From Gemmataceae bacterium (GTDB lineage: Bacteria > Planctomycetota > Planctomycetia > Gemmatales > Gemmataceae): a DNA stretch of 13,349 nucleotides. Numbering within the stretch: position 1 is the stretch's first letter; the number at the start of each line of letters is the position of its first letter. The stretch is from NCBI GenBank assembly GCA_020847555.1, contig JADLBT010000158.1:1-13349 (forward strand), written 5' to 3'. A model generated the notes under the pieces. The model was given only the letters and a program-made list of their open reading frames with translations, had not been told where the DNA came from and did no database searches. Below, piece by piece: positions 1-7,009 of this stretch. A program made the translations under genes and the position numbers.

Positions 1-66
1 CTGTACCAATCCCGGGCGCCTCGCGCCGGCATTGGCGGCGCAAGGCAACGGGATGAAAGGTGCCCC

Positions 67-276
67 TCACCGAGACGGGTTGAACGACTTCCACTCGAGA
101 CGGCACTCAGCGCATTTGAGCGCGCCGTAGACGTTCAGATAGGTCGAGTAGCCGGTACTCGTGTCGGTCTTGGTCAGCGTCAGTTCGTCGTGGATGTGGG
201 CGTGCTGATGGCACACACCCCGGCCGCAGGCGGCGCACGTCCCGCGGGCGAGCTGCTCGCAGAACCAGCAGAGCAT
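67..276 (-). CDS. small Cys/His-rich putative zinc-binding protein
   Basis: A 69-residue ORF that I do not recognise as a named family. Visible are C3-x2-C6, C14-x2-C17, C22 followed by an alternating run of histidines (H23, H25, H27), and a C-terminal C55-x2-C58. These pairs resemble a B-box/AN1-like or zinc-ribbon fold binding one or two metal ions. There is no signal peptide or membrane segment. It lies 71 bp downstream of the branching enzyme on the same strand, but a GC-rich stem-loop separates them and its own ribosome-binding site is weak. Co-transcription is therefore possible but not shown. A role in protein or nucleic-acid binding is a guess from the Cys pattern. The regular Cys-x2-Cys spacing argues for a real gene rather than a chance ORF. 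Confidence 0.6.
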   Translation of the reverse strand: MLCWFCEQLARGTCAACGRGVCHQHAHIHDELTLTKTDTSTGYSTYLNVYGALKCAECRLEWKSFNPSR

Positions 277-303
277 GGACCCAACCCCTTCACGGTGGGG
301 ACC

Positions 304-333
304 GCCGGCGGCAGTGCCTCGACCGCCGCCGGC
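304..333 (-). terminator. GC stem-loop downstream of the branching enzyme gene
   Basis: An 8-bp perfect inverted repeat (304-311 with 326-333, arm GCCGGCGG) encloses a 14-nt loop. It starts 15 nt past the stop codon of the minus-strand GH57 gene. No T-run follows, so this is at most a weak or factor-assisted terminator, or a 3'-end stabilising hairpin. Confidence 0.35.
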
Positions 334-347
334 AGCCCCCGGTCGAG

Positions 348-1940
348 TTAGCCTGCCGTGGCGAACACCCGGTAGTCCAATTCCGGAAACAGGGCGTCCA
401 TCGCCTCGAGGGCGCCGAGGCGTTCCGTGTCGATGTAGCCGTTGTCGAGCCCCTGCAGCAGGTAGTGCAGGCGGCCGATGTGATCGTGGAACCGGCGCCG
501 GGCGTACTCCTCGGTCGTGCCGTTGGTGATGATGAACGGCCAGTCGGATGACTGGGCGAGCATCAGCTCGCGCGCCGCCTGGCGCAGCAGCCGATCCTCC
601 GGGCTACCGGCCGGGCAGTCCGGGTGGCCCGCCACCGCCCGACGCATCCGGACAGCCGCCTCGTGCAGCGGGCGCCACATCCAGTCGGTCTTCGGGTTGA
701 CCCAGTGCTCATTATACCCGTTCCGGCCCCAGCTGCTGGCGGCCGGCATCGCCTTCTGCTGGATCGGGAACGCATCGAGGTACTGGCCGGGCGTGCTCAG
801 CTCGAGGTCGCCGCCGGCCGACAGCTCGCGCAGGACGTGGTAGATCCACTGCGGCCCCTCGAACCACCAGTGGCCGAACAACTCGGCATCGTACGGCGAG
901 ACAACGACGGACGGGAACGGCATCCCACGGGTGGCGCGGGTCGCCTGGTCCCGGCAGCGGTGAACGAAGTCGCGGGCGTGGCGCTGGGCCGTCTCGCTGG
1001 CCCAGTCCGGGTTGTACAGGTGCTTGTCCGGCCCCTTGCCGGTGATGCGGTGATACTTGATCCCGGTGTGGGTGCGGATGCCGTGGGCGTACTGGAACGG
1101 CTCCAGATAGTGCTGGTCGAGGTCGAAGCCGATGTCGCGGTAGTACTCGCGGTAGTTGAAGTCGGCCGGGTAGCCGACGTTCGTGCTCCAGACCAGCTTC
1201 GACGTCATCGGGTGGCGGCCGAACGCGGCCACGCCGGAGGGGCAGTACAGCGGGGCGGCAACGCCGAACAACGGGCGCGGGTCGGCGTGGTCGATGCCGT
1301 GCGCATCGACGAAGCAGTAGCGGACCCCCGCCTCGGCGAGCATCTCATCCAGGCCCGGGTAGAACGCGCATTCCGGCAGCCACATGCCGCGCGGCTTGTG
1401 GCCGAAGATCCGTTCGTGCTCGCGCACCGCCGTCTGGATCTGGGCGCGCACCGTCCCCGGCTCGGATCGCAGCAGCGGCAGGAACCCGTGCGTCCCGGCG
1501 CAGGTGATCAGCTCCAGGTTGCCGGCGTCGGCGTACTCCCGGAACGCATCGACCAGGCGCGTCCCGCAGCGCTCGACGAACGTGTGCCGGGCCTCGGCGA
1601 ACAGCCGGCGGTACATCTGGGCGAGGAAATGGACGTCGGGCCAGTGCCGGGTGCGCTCACACTCGTGCTCGGCGAGCTGCAGGGACAGGTCCAGGTGGCG
1701 CACGCAGCGCTGCCGCAGGAGCGGATCCTCCAGCATGTTCGCCAGCGGCGGCGAGACGGACAGCGTCAGCTTGAACGGGTGGCCGTCGTCGCGGAGGCGG
1801 TCGAAGAACTTGATCAGCGGGATGTACGTCTCGGTGATCGCCTCGAAGAGCCAGCGCTCCTCCAGGAAGCGATCGTACTCCGGGTGCCGGACGTACGGCA
1901 GGTGGGCGTGCAGGACGAGAAGCAGGTATCCCTTAGGCAT
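348..1940 (-). CDS. GH57 1,4-alpha-glucan branching enzyme (DUF1957 type)
   Basis: A 530-residue cytosolic enzyme expected to cleave alpha-1,4-glucan and re-attach the piece through an alpha-1,6 bond (EC 2.4.1.18). The five GH57 motifs are in order: HAHLPYV at residues 11-17; CAGTHGFLPLL at 147-157; MWLPECAF at 186-193, with E190 as the predicted nucleophile; SPYDAELFGHWWFEGP at 348-363, with D351 as the predicted acid/base; and AQSSDWPF at 462-469. The last lies in the helical C-terminal DUF1957 region. Length fits the family (about 520-560). The ATG at 1940 is chosen because the protein starts MPKGYLLLVLHAHLPY, as family members do, and AGGA lies 6 nt upstream. The open frame further 5' is an antisense-like extension through a repeat and is rejected. 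It is the last large gene of the GT cluster. In mycobacteria Rv3031 (GH57) adjoins Rv3032 (GT4) in methylglucose-lipopolysaccharide synthesis, a useful parallel. Confidence 0.93.
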   Translation of the reverse strand: MPKGYLLLVLHAHLPYVRHPEYDRFLEERWLFEAITETYIPLIKFFDRLRDDGHPFKLTLSVSPPLANMLEDPLLRQRCVRHLDLSLQLAEHECERTRHWPDVHFLAQMYRRLFAEARHTFVERCGTRLVDAFREYADAGNLELITCAGTHGFLPLLRSEPGTVRAQIQTAVREHERIFGHKPRGMWLPECAFYPGLDEMLAEAGVRYCFVDAHGIDHADPRPLFGVAAPLYCPSGVAAFGRHPMTSKLVWSTNVGYPADFNYREYYRDIGFDLDQHYLEPFQYAHGIRTHTGIKYHRITGKGPDKHLYNPDWASETAQRHARDFVHRCRDQATRATRGMPFPSVVVSPYDAELFGHWWFEGPQWIYHVLRELSAGGDLELSTPGQYLDAFPIQQKAMPAASSWGRNGYNEHWVNPKTDWMWRPLHEAAVRMRRAVAGHPDCPAGSPEDRLLRQAARELMLAQSSDWPFIITNGTTEEYARRRFHDHIGRLHYLLQGLDNGYIDTERLGALEAMDALFPELDYRVFATAG

Positions 1941-2018
1941 GGTGCATCCTGGTGTGAAAGGGGGAACCTCTCCCCCTGGTCCCCTCCTGACAGTGGGCCG
2001 CGGTCGGGTACGGCCTCT

Positions 2019-2051
2019 TCTCCCCCTCTCCCCTTGTGGGAGAGGGGGAGA
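2019..2051 (-). repeat. interspersed perfect palindrome with 14-bp stem
   Basis: The arms at 2019-2032 and 2038-2051 are perfectly complementary (TCTCCCCCTCTCCC), with a 5-nt loop. The palindrome begins 9 nt past the stop codon of the third GT-B gene, inside the 119-nt gap before the branching enzyme. Translated, it gives the 'LPLWERG' string familiar from REP-like intergenic repeats in GC-rich genomes. The adjoining 1960-2018 stretch looks like a related degenerate repeat. It may act as a transcript-stabilising or attenuating hairpin. Confidence 0.65.
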
Positions 2052-2059
2052 CAGGTTGG

Positions 2060-3373
2060 TTATCGCGATGGGGCGGCGCTCATCAGCTCCTCGACCTGGG
2101 CGGCCGCCGCGCCCCAGCCGAAGCGGTCTTCCAGCTTTTGGCGGCCGCGGGCGGCGAGGTGGTCGCGGAGGCCGCCGTCGTACAGCACGCGCTCGATGCC
2201 CCAGACGCAGCTGCCGGGGTTCGGGTAGACGAGGACTGCGTCTTGCTCGTGGGCCAGCAGTCCGGGGGCCGCCTCGTGCGATGCCACGACTGGCCGCCCA
2301 GCGGCCCACGCGGCCTGGATCGGCCACCACGGCGTCGAGCGCCGGCTCGGGACCGCGATCAGGTCCGCCGCCCGAACTAGCTCGGCCAGCGCCTGCTCGC
2401 GCACGTCGCCGACGAACCGCACCGCGTGTTCGAGCAGCAGATAGCGCGCATAGACGCGCAGCGGCCACAACTGGGCTCCGTCCCCGACGAACACCAGCCG
2501 CGCCTGCTTGTGGTTCCGCAGCACCGCTGGCATCGCCTTGACCAGCAGGTCCGGCCCGTAGCGCTCGTTGAGGTCGCCGATACAGAGAATCACCGGATCC
2601 AGCGGGCCGACCTCGTACCGCGCCTTGATCTGGCCTGGATCGAGGTCCAGGGCGAAGGCTGCGGCCGGGAAGACCTCCGGGACATGCCGCACGCGGTCGG
2701 CACACCCGGGCGCCAGTTGCCGGGCGGCGTCCGCGACGGCAGCGCCGTGCGCCAGAATGGCCCGCACCTCCCGCAGCCCGGACTGTTCGATCCCCTCGAT
2801 CCGCTGACTCAGGTCGCTGTCCACGGCGCTGCGCTGGCGCTCGAGCGAATGCAGCGACAGGATCGAGTTCAGGTCGTCCTTCACGCCGTGCAGCAGCGAC
2901 AGGGCAGGCACTGCGGACCACTCGCACCCCATCAGAGTGACCGGGGCGGTGGTCTCGCTGTACCAGTCCAGGAAGGCGTTGCACGCGCGGTCGGTGAAGT
3001 CCTGGACGCGCGCGAGCAGGTCGCCCTCGGCCGGTTCGCCGACCGCGTGGACGGTCACCTCGGGCTGTTGGGGTCCGGCGGCCCGGCGCGCGAACAGGTG
3101 CGTCGGCTTGCCGGCCCGGCCCCGCACGGCTGCCAGTTGTGTCACATGGCGGCCGACCGGGCTGTCGAGTTCCTCGTAGCAGAACAGCGCCAGTACCGGG
3201 CGCGTGTCGGCGGTCGCGGCAGGCGTGGGGGGCGCCGCCGTCCGCTGCGTGGCCGCCGGCGCCCCGTTGGCCTCTGCGGCGACGTGGTCGGTCGGTTGGG
3301 CGCCGCGCGCCGCGAGTTTATGCTCGTCGCGGGGGGCGGGGGCCGCATGTTGGTTCTTGCCCTTGGTGCGCAT
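2060..3373 (-). CDS. degenerate GT-B (GT4-like) glycosyltransferase paralogue, probable pseudo-enzyme
   Basis: A 437-residue protein. Residues 1-58 are an Ala/Pro-rich, probably disordered tail. Residues 59-430 align with the intact GT4 at 5560-6723, sharing the DLDPGQIKARYEVGPLDPV stretch (243-261), MPAVLR (281-286), LVFVGDG (293-299), AVPSR (340-344) and GRPVV (359-363). The catalytic features are altered. The GGVG loop is reduced to SPVG. HAHDW becomes MGCEW, putting C150 where His is expected. The donor-binding Arg and Lys become D267 and Y272. The E-x7-E positions hold S346 and A354. The reading frame is intact, so the gene is maintained but is unlikely to be a canonical transferase. A structural or allosteric partner role is inference. 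The ATG at 3373 is chosen because GGGAGA lies 5 nt upstream and the longer frame runs through a repeat. Confidence 0.85.
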   Translation of the reverse strand: MRTKGKNQHAAPAPRDEHKLAARGAQPTDHVAAEANGAPAATQRTAAPPTPAATADTRPVLALFCYEELDSPVGRHVTQLAAVRGRAGKPTHLFARRAAGPQQPEVTVHAVGEPAEGDLLARVQDFTDRACNAFLDWYSETTAPVTLMGCEWSAVPALSLLHGVKDDLNSILSLHSLERQRSAVDSDLSQRIEGIEQSGLREVRAILAHGAAVADAARQLAPGCADRVRHVPEVFPAAAFALDLDPGQIKARYEVGPLDPVILCIGDLNERYGPDLLVKAMPAVLRNHKQARLVFVGDGAQLWPLRVYARYLLLEHAVRFVGDVREQALAELVRAADLIAVPSRRSTPWWPIQAAWAAGRPVVASHEAAPGLLAHEQDAVLVYPNPGSCVWGIERVLYDGGLRDHLAARGRQKLEDRFGWGAAAAQVEELMSAAPSR

Positions 3374-3403
3374 CAGGGTCTCCCGTTCGGCGATGTCAGT
3401 AGG

Positions 3404-3432
3404 GCGAAAAGCCCTCCCCGCAACGGAGAGGG
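3404..3432. repeat. degenerate interspersed palindrome ('SPPRNGEGE' type)
   Basis: A CCCTCCCC / GGAGAGGG imperfect palindrome around GCAAC lies just upstream of the third GT-B gene, in the 204-nt gap after the DUF4912-GT gene. It resembles the palindrome at 2019-2051 but has a mismatch in the stem. The rest of the gap holds only short GC hairpins and no recognisable gene. Confidence 0.4.
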
Positions 3433-3577
3433 GGAAATAGCGCGACCGGAATCGGGTCCGTAGGAGCCGGCGCCGGCCGGCGATGGCGTTACGAGCGGGG
3501 CCGCAGCCCCTCCTGCACGGGTTTGAAACCGCCGCCAAGCCGCAAGCGGCAGGCAGAACGTTCAAGGCGATTCCGTC

Positions 3578-5410
3578 TTACAGCGTCGTCTCGACCAGTT
3601 CCGGGAAGCTGGCGGCGCACACCTCCAGGTAGTGCCGCACCACCTCGCTCCACACGGCTCCGCGGTCCCCGCCCGAGGCCCGCTGTCCGTTGCGGCCGAG
3701 TCGCTCGGCGTGGGCCGGGTCGCCAAGAATGCGGTCCATCGCCCAGACCATCGACCCCGGGTTGTCGTACGTGAGCAGGCCGTTCTCCTCGTGACGCACC
3801 AGGTGGGCCGGCCCCCCGTGGGTCGTCACAACCGGCCGGCCGGCCCGCCGCGCCAGATCCACGACCGCGTCGTCGTGGGGCACGCGCCAGCGCGACGGCA
3901 GGGCGAGCGCCTCGGCCGACCGGACCAGGCGCGTTACCTGCGGCCCCTCGACGTGGCCCAGGACGCGCACCGCCCAGGCGACACCGAGCTGATGCGCCCG
4001 CTGGTGGAGCCGGCCGTACAGGTTGCCGCCGCCGACGAATGCCAACCGCAGGTTCGGGTAGCGCGCCAGCAGGGTCGGCATCGCCTCGACGAGCAGATCG
4101 ACGCCGGCCGCCTCCTCCAGCGGGCCGACGAACAGAATCAGTCGGTCCAGCGGGCCGACGCCGATCTCCTGTTTCACATGGCCGTAATCGAGCGGGCACT
4201 CCCACTCGTTCGGCATCCGCCCCTCCAGCGGGAACGACCGGACGCGCGCCCCGTCCAGGTGCAGCTCCGCAGTGGCGGTGTCGCGCAGCCAGTGCGGCAC
4301 CAGGACGCAGGAGACGGCGTGAGCCGCCTCGCGCTCCGCTTTCGCGACCTCCCGGGACAGGTCGGTCGGCGCAGCCCCGTTGCGGCGCGTCGCCTCGACG
4401 GATGTGAGCGACAGGACCGTCGCCCGGGTGCCGCGGCGCGGTACCAGCCCGGCCATCCACTCGTGCAGATGCACCAGGTCGAACGGTGGGAAGTCGAGCA
4501 GGCACTCCTCGGCGGCCTCCCCGAACGCCCACGACCGCTCCAGCGGCGTGCCGTCCACCGGGACCGGCAGCGGGTGGTAGTGGGCTCCGTGGTCCAGCCG
4601 GTCGGCTGTCAGGGGTCCGCTGGCCGGAACGAAAACGTGGACGTCGTGGCCCTCGGCGCTCTGCCCGGCGGCCAGTTCGGAGACGAGCCGGGCGAGCGCG
4701 CCGTCCTGGCCGGACGGCAGCGACTCGAACGCGAACGCGGCGATCCGCAGTCGGCGGCGGAGCTTCGGCCGACGGCGCTCGCGCAGGATCCGGTCCTGAT
4801 CCCAGATGTTGCCGACCTCCTCCACGGTTCCGCGCGGGCCGACGAGCAGGCCGGCCTGGCTGCCGTGGCCGGACGCCGTGTCGCGCGCAAACGCGGTCGC
4901 CCGGGACCGGGCGGCCGGGACGAACTCGCCGCTGCGGAGGAGGAACCCGACCTCGCCGAGCTGCCAGGTGCCGGCCCGGGGGAGGCGGTAGAACAGGTGG
5001 CCGGCCAGCGCCGGCAGGGTGTGGTCCTGGATGCGGTGAGCGTTGAGGCCGTTGAACTCGAGATACGAGACGTCGTACAGGCGCAGGACCAGCCGACAGT
5101 CGCGCCACGCCGGGCCGCGCTGGGCCGCCGTTCGATCCGCCCAGTCCTGCAGGATCCGCCAGTGGGCGAACCCCTCGCACGGAGACACCATGCCCAGGCC
5201 GAGATGGTTCTCGGTCGGCGTGTAGGCGTCGGCGGCCCGCGTCTCCCCGATCTCCCAGGCGCAGCGCCGCAAGAGTTCCGGGTCGAGGGTGGGGCCGTGG
5301 GCGATCGCCTCCACCCGGCCGTCCCTGGGGGCCGGGACGCGCCGGTGGCGGCGCGCCCGCAGTTCGGGAGCGACCTGCGAGCCGTAAAATCCGTTATTGA
5401 GGATCGTCAT
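3578..5410 (-). CDS. DUF4912 domain fused to a degenerate GT-B glycosyltransferase domain
   Basis: A 610-residue two-domain protein. Residues about 70-180 match DUF4912: FAHWRI (81-86), LVLRLYDV (107-114), the FNGLNAH segment (119-125), then GTWQLGEVGF (147-156) and GEFVPAARS (161-169). Residues about 220-600 are a GT-B fold paralogous to the GT4 at 5560-6723, sharing HLHEW (314-318), VGPLDRLILFVG (418-429), LPSR (504-507), GRPVVTTHGGPA (524-535) and HEENGL (540-545). The usual GxGxR...K donor site reads GPLEEAAG, with P430 and A435 for Arg/Lys. The E-x7-E segment has a two-residue insertion and D513/R521 at the aligned positions. It probably cannot use nucleotide-sugar normally. DUF4912 has no firmly assigned biochemistry that I know of; carbohydrate or partner binding is a guess. 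The ATG at 5410 is preferred for its upstream GAGAGA. It lies between the active GT and the third GT paralogue, same strand. Confidence 0.85.
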   Translation of the reverse strand: MTILNNGFYGSQVAPELRARRHRRVPAPRDGRVEAIAHGPTLDPELLRRCAWEIGETRAADAYTPTENHLGLGMVSPCEGFAHWRILQDWADRTAAQRGPAWRDCRLVLRLYDVSYLEFNGLNAHRIQDHTLPALAGHLFYRLPRAGTWQLGEVGFLLRSGEFVPAARSRATAFARDTASGHGSQAGLLVGPRGTVEEVGNIWDQDRILRERRRPKLRRRLRIAAFAFESLPSGQDGALARLVSELAAGQSAEGHDVHVFVPASGPLTADRLDHGAHYHPLPVPVDGTPLERSWAFGEAAEECLLDFPPFDLVHLHEWMAGLVPRRGTRATVLSLTSVEATRRNGAAPTDLSREVAKAEREAAHAVSCVLVPHWLRDTATAELHLDGARVRSFPLEGRMPNEWECPLDYGHVKQEIGVGPLDRLILFVGPLEEAAGVDLLVEAMPTLLARYPNLRLAFVGGGNLYGRLHQRAHQLGVAWAVRVLGHVEGPQVTRLVRSAEALALPSRWRVPHDDAVVDLARRAGRPVVTTHGGPAHLVRHEENGLLTYDNPGSMVWAMDRILGDPAHAERLGRNGQRASGGDRGAVWSEVVRHYLEVCAASFPELVETTL

Positions 5411-5480
5411 GGGTTCTCTCGTCAACGTCCAGGAATTGCCAACCGTCCCCTCCGTGCGGGCTGCCACCCAACAACTGTCT

Positions 5481-5540
5481 GAGCCGCGATCGGGAGCCGG
5501 GCGGAGTTGGCGTCCCCCGCCCGGCCCCCGGTCGCGGCTC
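5481..5540 (-). terminator. 24-bp stem-loop after the active GT4 stop codon
   Basis: The arms 5481-5504 and 5517-5540 pair over 24 positions around a 12-nt loop. The only two non-Watson-Crick positions become G:U wobbles in the minus-strand transcript but would be A:C in the plus-strand one. It begins 19 nt past the stop codon at 5560 and ends about 70 nt before the next start at 5410. No U-tract follows, so it could be an attenuator, a processing or stabilising hairpin, or a factor-assisted terminator. Confidence 0.6.
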
Positions 5541-5559
5541 GCGTGCGCCCGGCGCCGAC

Positions 5560-6723
5560 TCAGCCCACCGAGTGGTAAACTTCCTCGGTCTGCTCCGCAA
5601 TGTTGTCCCAGCTGAAGACAGCGTCAACGGCGGCCCGGCCGTTGCGCCCCATCCACTGGCACCGATTGTGATCCGCCAGCAGGGTGCCCAGGCCCCACGC
5701 GACCGAGTCCGGCGTGTCCTCCACCTGCAAGCCGTTGACCTCGTGCCAGACGAACTCCGCCGGCCCGCCGCGCTTGGTGCTGACGACCGGCTTGTGGGCG
5801 CTCCACGCCTCCAGGATGACGATTCCGAACGGCTCGTTCCGACTCGGCACCGCCACGACGTCGGCCGCCTTGAACAGATCGTGCAACTCCCGGCCGCGCC
5901 GGTCCCCGAGCATGCGCAGGGCGTGGCCGGCCCCGAGGTGGTGGGCCAGGCCGCAGATATCGTTGCGCATGTGGCCGTCGCCGGCGAACACGAACTTCGC
6001 GTGCGGGTAGTACCGCAGGACCGCCGGCATCGTCCGAACGAGGATGTCCGGCCCCTTCTGAACGACCATCCGGCCGACGAACAGGACCATCGGGTCGAGC
6101 GGCCCGATCGCATACCGCCGCTTCACCTCTCCGGGGTCGAGGTCGTAGTCGAAGACGTTCGAGTTAACCCCGTTGTAGATCATCCTTGTCTTGTGTTCCG
6201 GGATCTGGTACAGCCACTTGATCTCCTCCTTGAGCTGGTTGGAGACGGTGATGACGCGGTCGGCGCAGTACGTCCCGTGGCGCTCGTGGTCCTGGACCCG
6301 GCTCGACTGGCCGTGGAAGAAGCGGTTGCCGTTGCGCCCGTACTCGGTCGAGTGCATCGTCAGGACGGCCCGGCGCCCGCGCGCCTCCTTGATCCAGACG
6401 ACGGCGTTGGACGCGAGCCAGTCGTGGGCATGGACGACGTCGAACCGGCCGAGGTGATCCTCGACGCCGCAGAACGCCTGGACGAACGCCCGGCACATGT
6501 TGTTGATCTCGTCCACGAAGTTCGGATTCAGCGCGAACGAGCACCGATGGTAGTGAACGCCGTGGATGCAGTCGTGGTGCGCCTGACCGGCTCCCTGGCG
6601 GGTGAAGACGTGGACCTCGTGGCCGCGCCGCTGGAGGGCGGCGGCCAGTTCGGTGACGTGGACGCCGACGCCGCCGACCGCGATGGAGTGCAGGGTTTCC
6701 CAGGAAAACAACGCGATACGCAA
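5560..6723 (-). CDS. GT4-family glycosyltransferase, active-site residues intact (alpha-glucan/glycogen-synthase-like)
   Basis: A 387-residue retaining GT-B enzyme that transfers sugar from a nucleotide donor, plausibly glucose onto an alpha-glucan given the GH57 gene in the cluster. Visible are LRIALFSWE with the G17-G18-V19-G20 loop, HAHDW (98-102), MHSTEYGR (123-130), VGRMVVQKG (216-224) with R218 and K223 for the donor phosphates, FAGDG (246-250), and NEPFGIVILEAW (296-307) carrying the E297/E305 pair, then GGPAEFV. No signal peptide or membrane segment; cytosolic. The start is a TTG at 6723: AGGAGG lies 8 nt upstream and translation from it begins exactly at the first conserved strand. 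The ATGs further 5' add a non-conserved tail and are rejected. It is the first gene of the minus-strand cluster. The exact donor and acceptor cannot be read from sequence. Confidence 0.93.
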   Translation of the reverse strand: MRIALFSWETLHSIAVGGVGVHVTELAAALQRRGHEVHVFTRQGAGQAHHDCIHGVHYHRCSFALNPNFVDEINNMCRAFVQAFCGVEDHLGRFDVVHAHDWLASNAVVWIKEARGRRAVLTMHSTEYGRNGNRFFHGQSSRVQDHERHGTYCADRVITVSNQLKEEIKWLYQIPEHKTRMIYNGVNSNVFDYDLDPGEVKRRYAIGPLDPMVLFVGRMVVQKGPDILVRTMPAVLRYYPHAKFVFAGDGHMRNDICGLAHHLGAGHALRMLGDRRGRELHDLFKAADVVAVPSRNEPFGIVILEAWSAHKPVVSTKRGGPAEFVWHEVNGLQVEDTPDSVAWGLGTLLADHNRCQWMGRNGRAAVDAVFSWDNIAEQTEEVYHSVG

Positions 6724-7009
6724 AGGTGTCTCCTCCTGATGCAGTTCGCTCGGCCCGCGGGCGCGGGTCGGGGCGACGGGCTTCGGGACAACAGGGTAGG
6801 CAGCCGGGCCGCCAGCCACGGCGAAACTAACCGTCTGAAAAGCGGTGCAGCCGCGCGTCTGGGCCGTCGGAACCATCTGATTCCCGCCGCAGCGTCGCAA
6901 CGGGGCGCGAGTAAGCCCGGCTCAGGCCGCCACCAGGGAAAGACCGCGGAACTGGAGCAAGAACATTCGCAAGGCAGGTGAACGGCGGATCCAATCCCCG
7001 TCCTTCAGG
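6724..7009. other. gene-free GC-rich leader upstream of the GT cluster
   Basis: Apart from the Shine-Dalgarno site, this stretch shows no convincing gene. Open frames cross it on both strands, but they are non-conserved extensions or shadows. The promoter for the cluster should lie here or just beyond, but I see no clear -35/-10 pair. Confidence 0.4.
6732..6737 (-). promoter_or_regulatory. strong Shine-Dalgarno deciding a TTG start
   Basis: AGGAGG on the minus strand lies 8 nt before the TTG codon at 6721-6723. It is the strongest ribosome-binding site in the cluster. It fixes the start of the active GT4 although no ATG is in position. Confidence 0.75.

Noticed and set aside
624..2228. 534-codon plus-strand open frame opposite the branching enzyme
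   Set aside because: Mirror frame of a confirmed GH57 gene, composition typical of an antisense shadow.
1941..2984. Long in-frame extension upstream of the GH57 gene (878-residue open frame)
   Set aside because: It runs antisense-like through the third GT gene and a repeat, is Arg/Pro/Gly-rich, and the conserved GH57 start with a ribosome-binding site is at 1940.
2060..5410. Classing the two degenerate GT-B genes as pseudogenes
   Set aside because: Both frames are uninterrupted with good ribosome-binding sites and preserved fold landmarks; loss is confined to active-site residues, so they are listed as genes.
3632..5482. 616-codon plus-strand open frame opposite the DUF4912-GT gene
   Set aside because: A GC-rich shadow of a gene with recognisable domains; its translation has no domain or motif.
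5572..6981. 469-codon plus-strand open frame opposite the active GT4
   Set aside because: Shadow of the GT4 frame; no motif and no plausible start signal.
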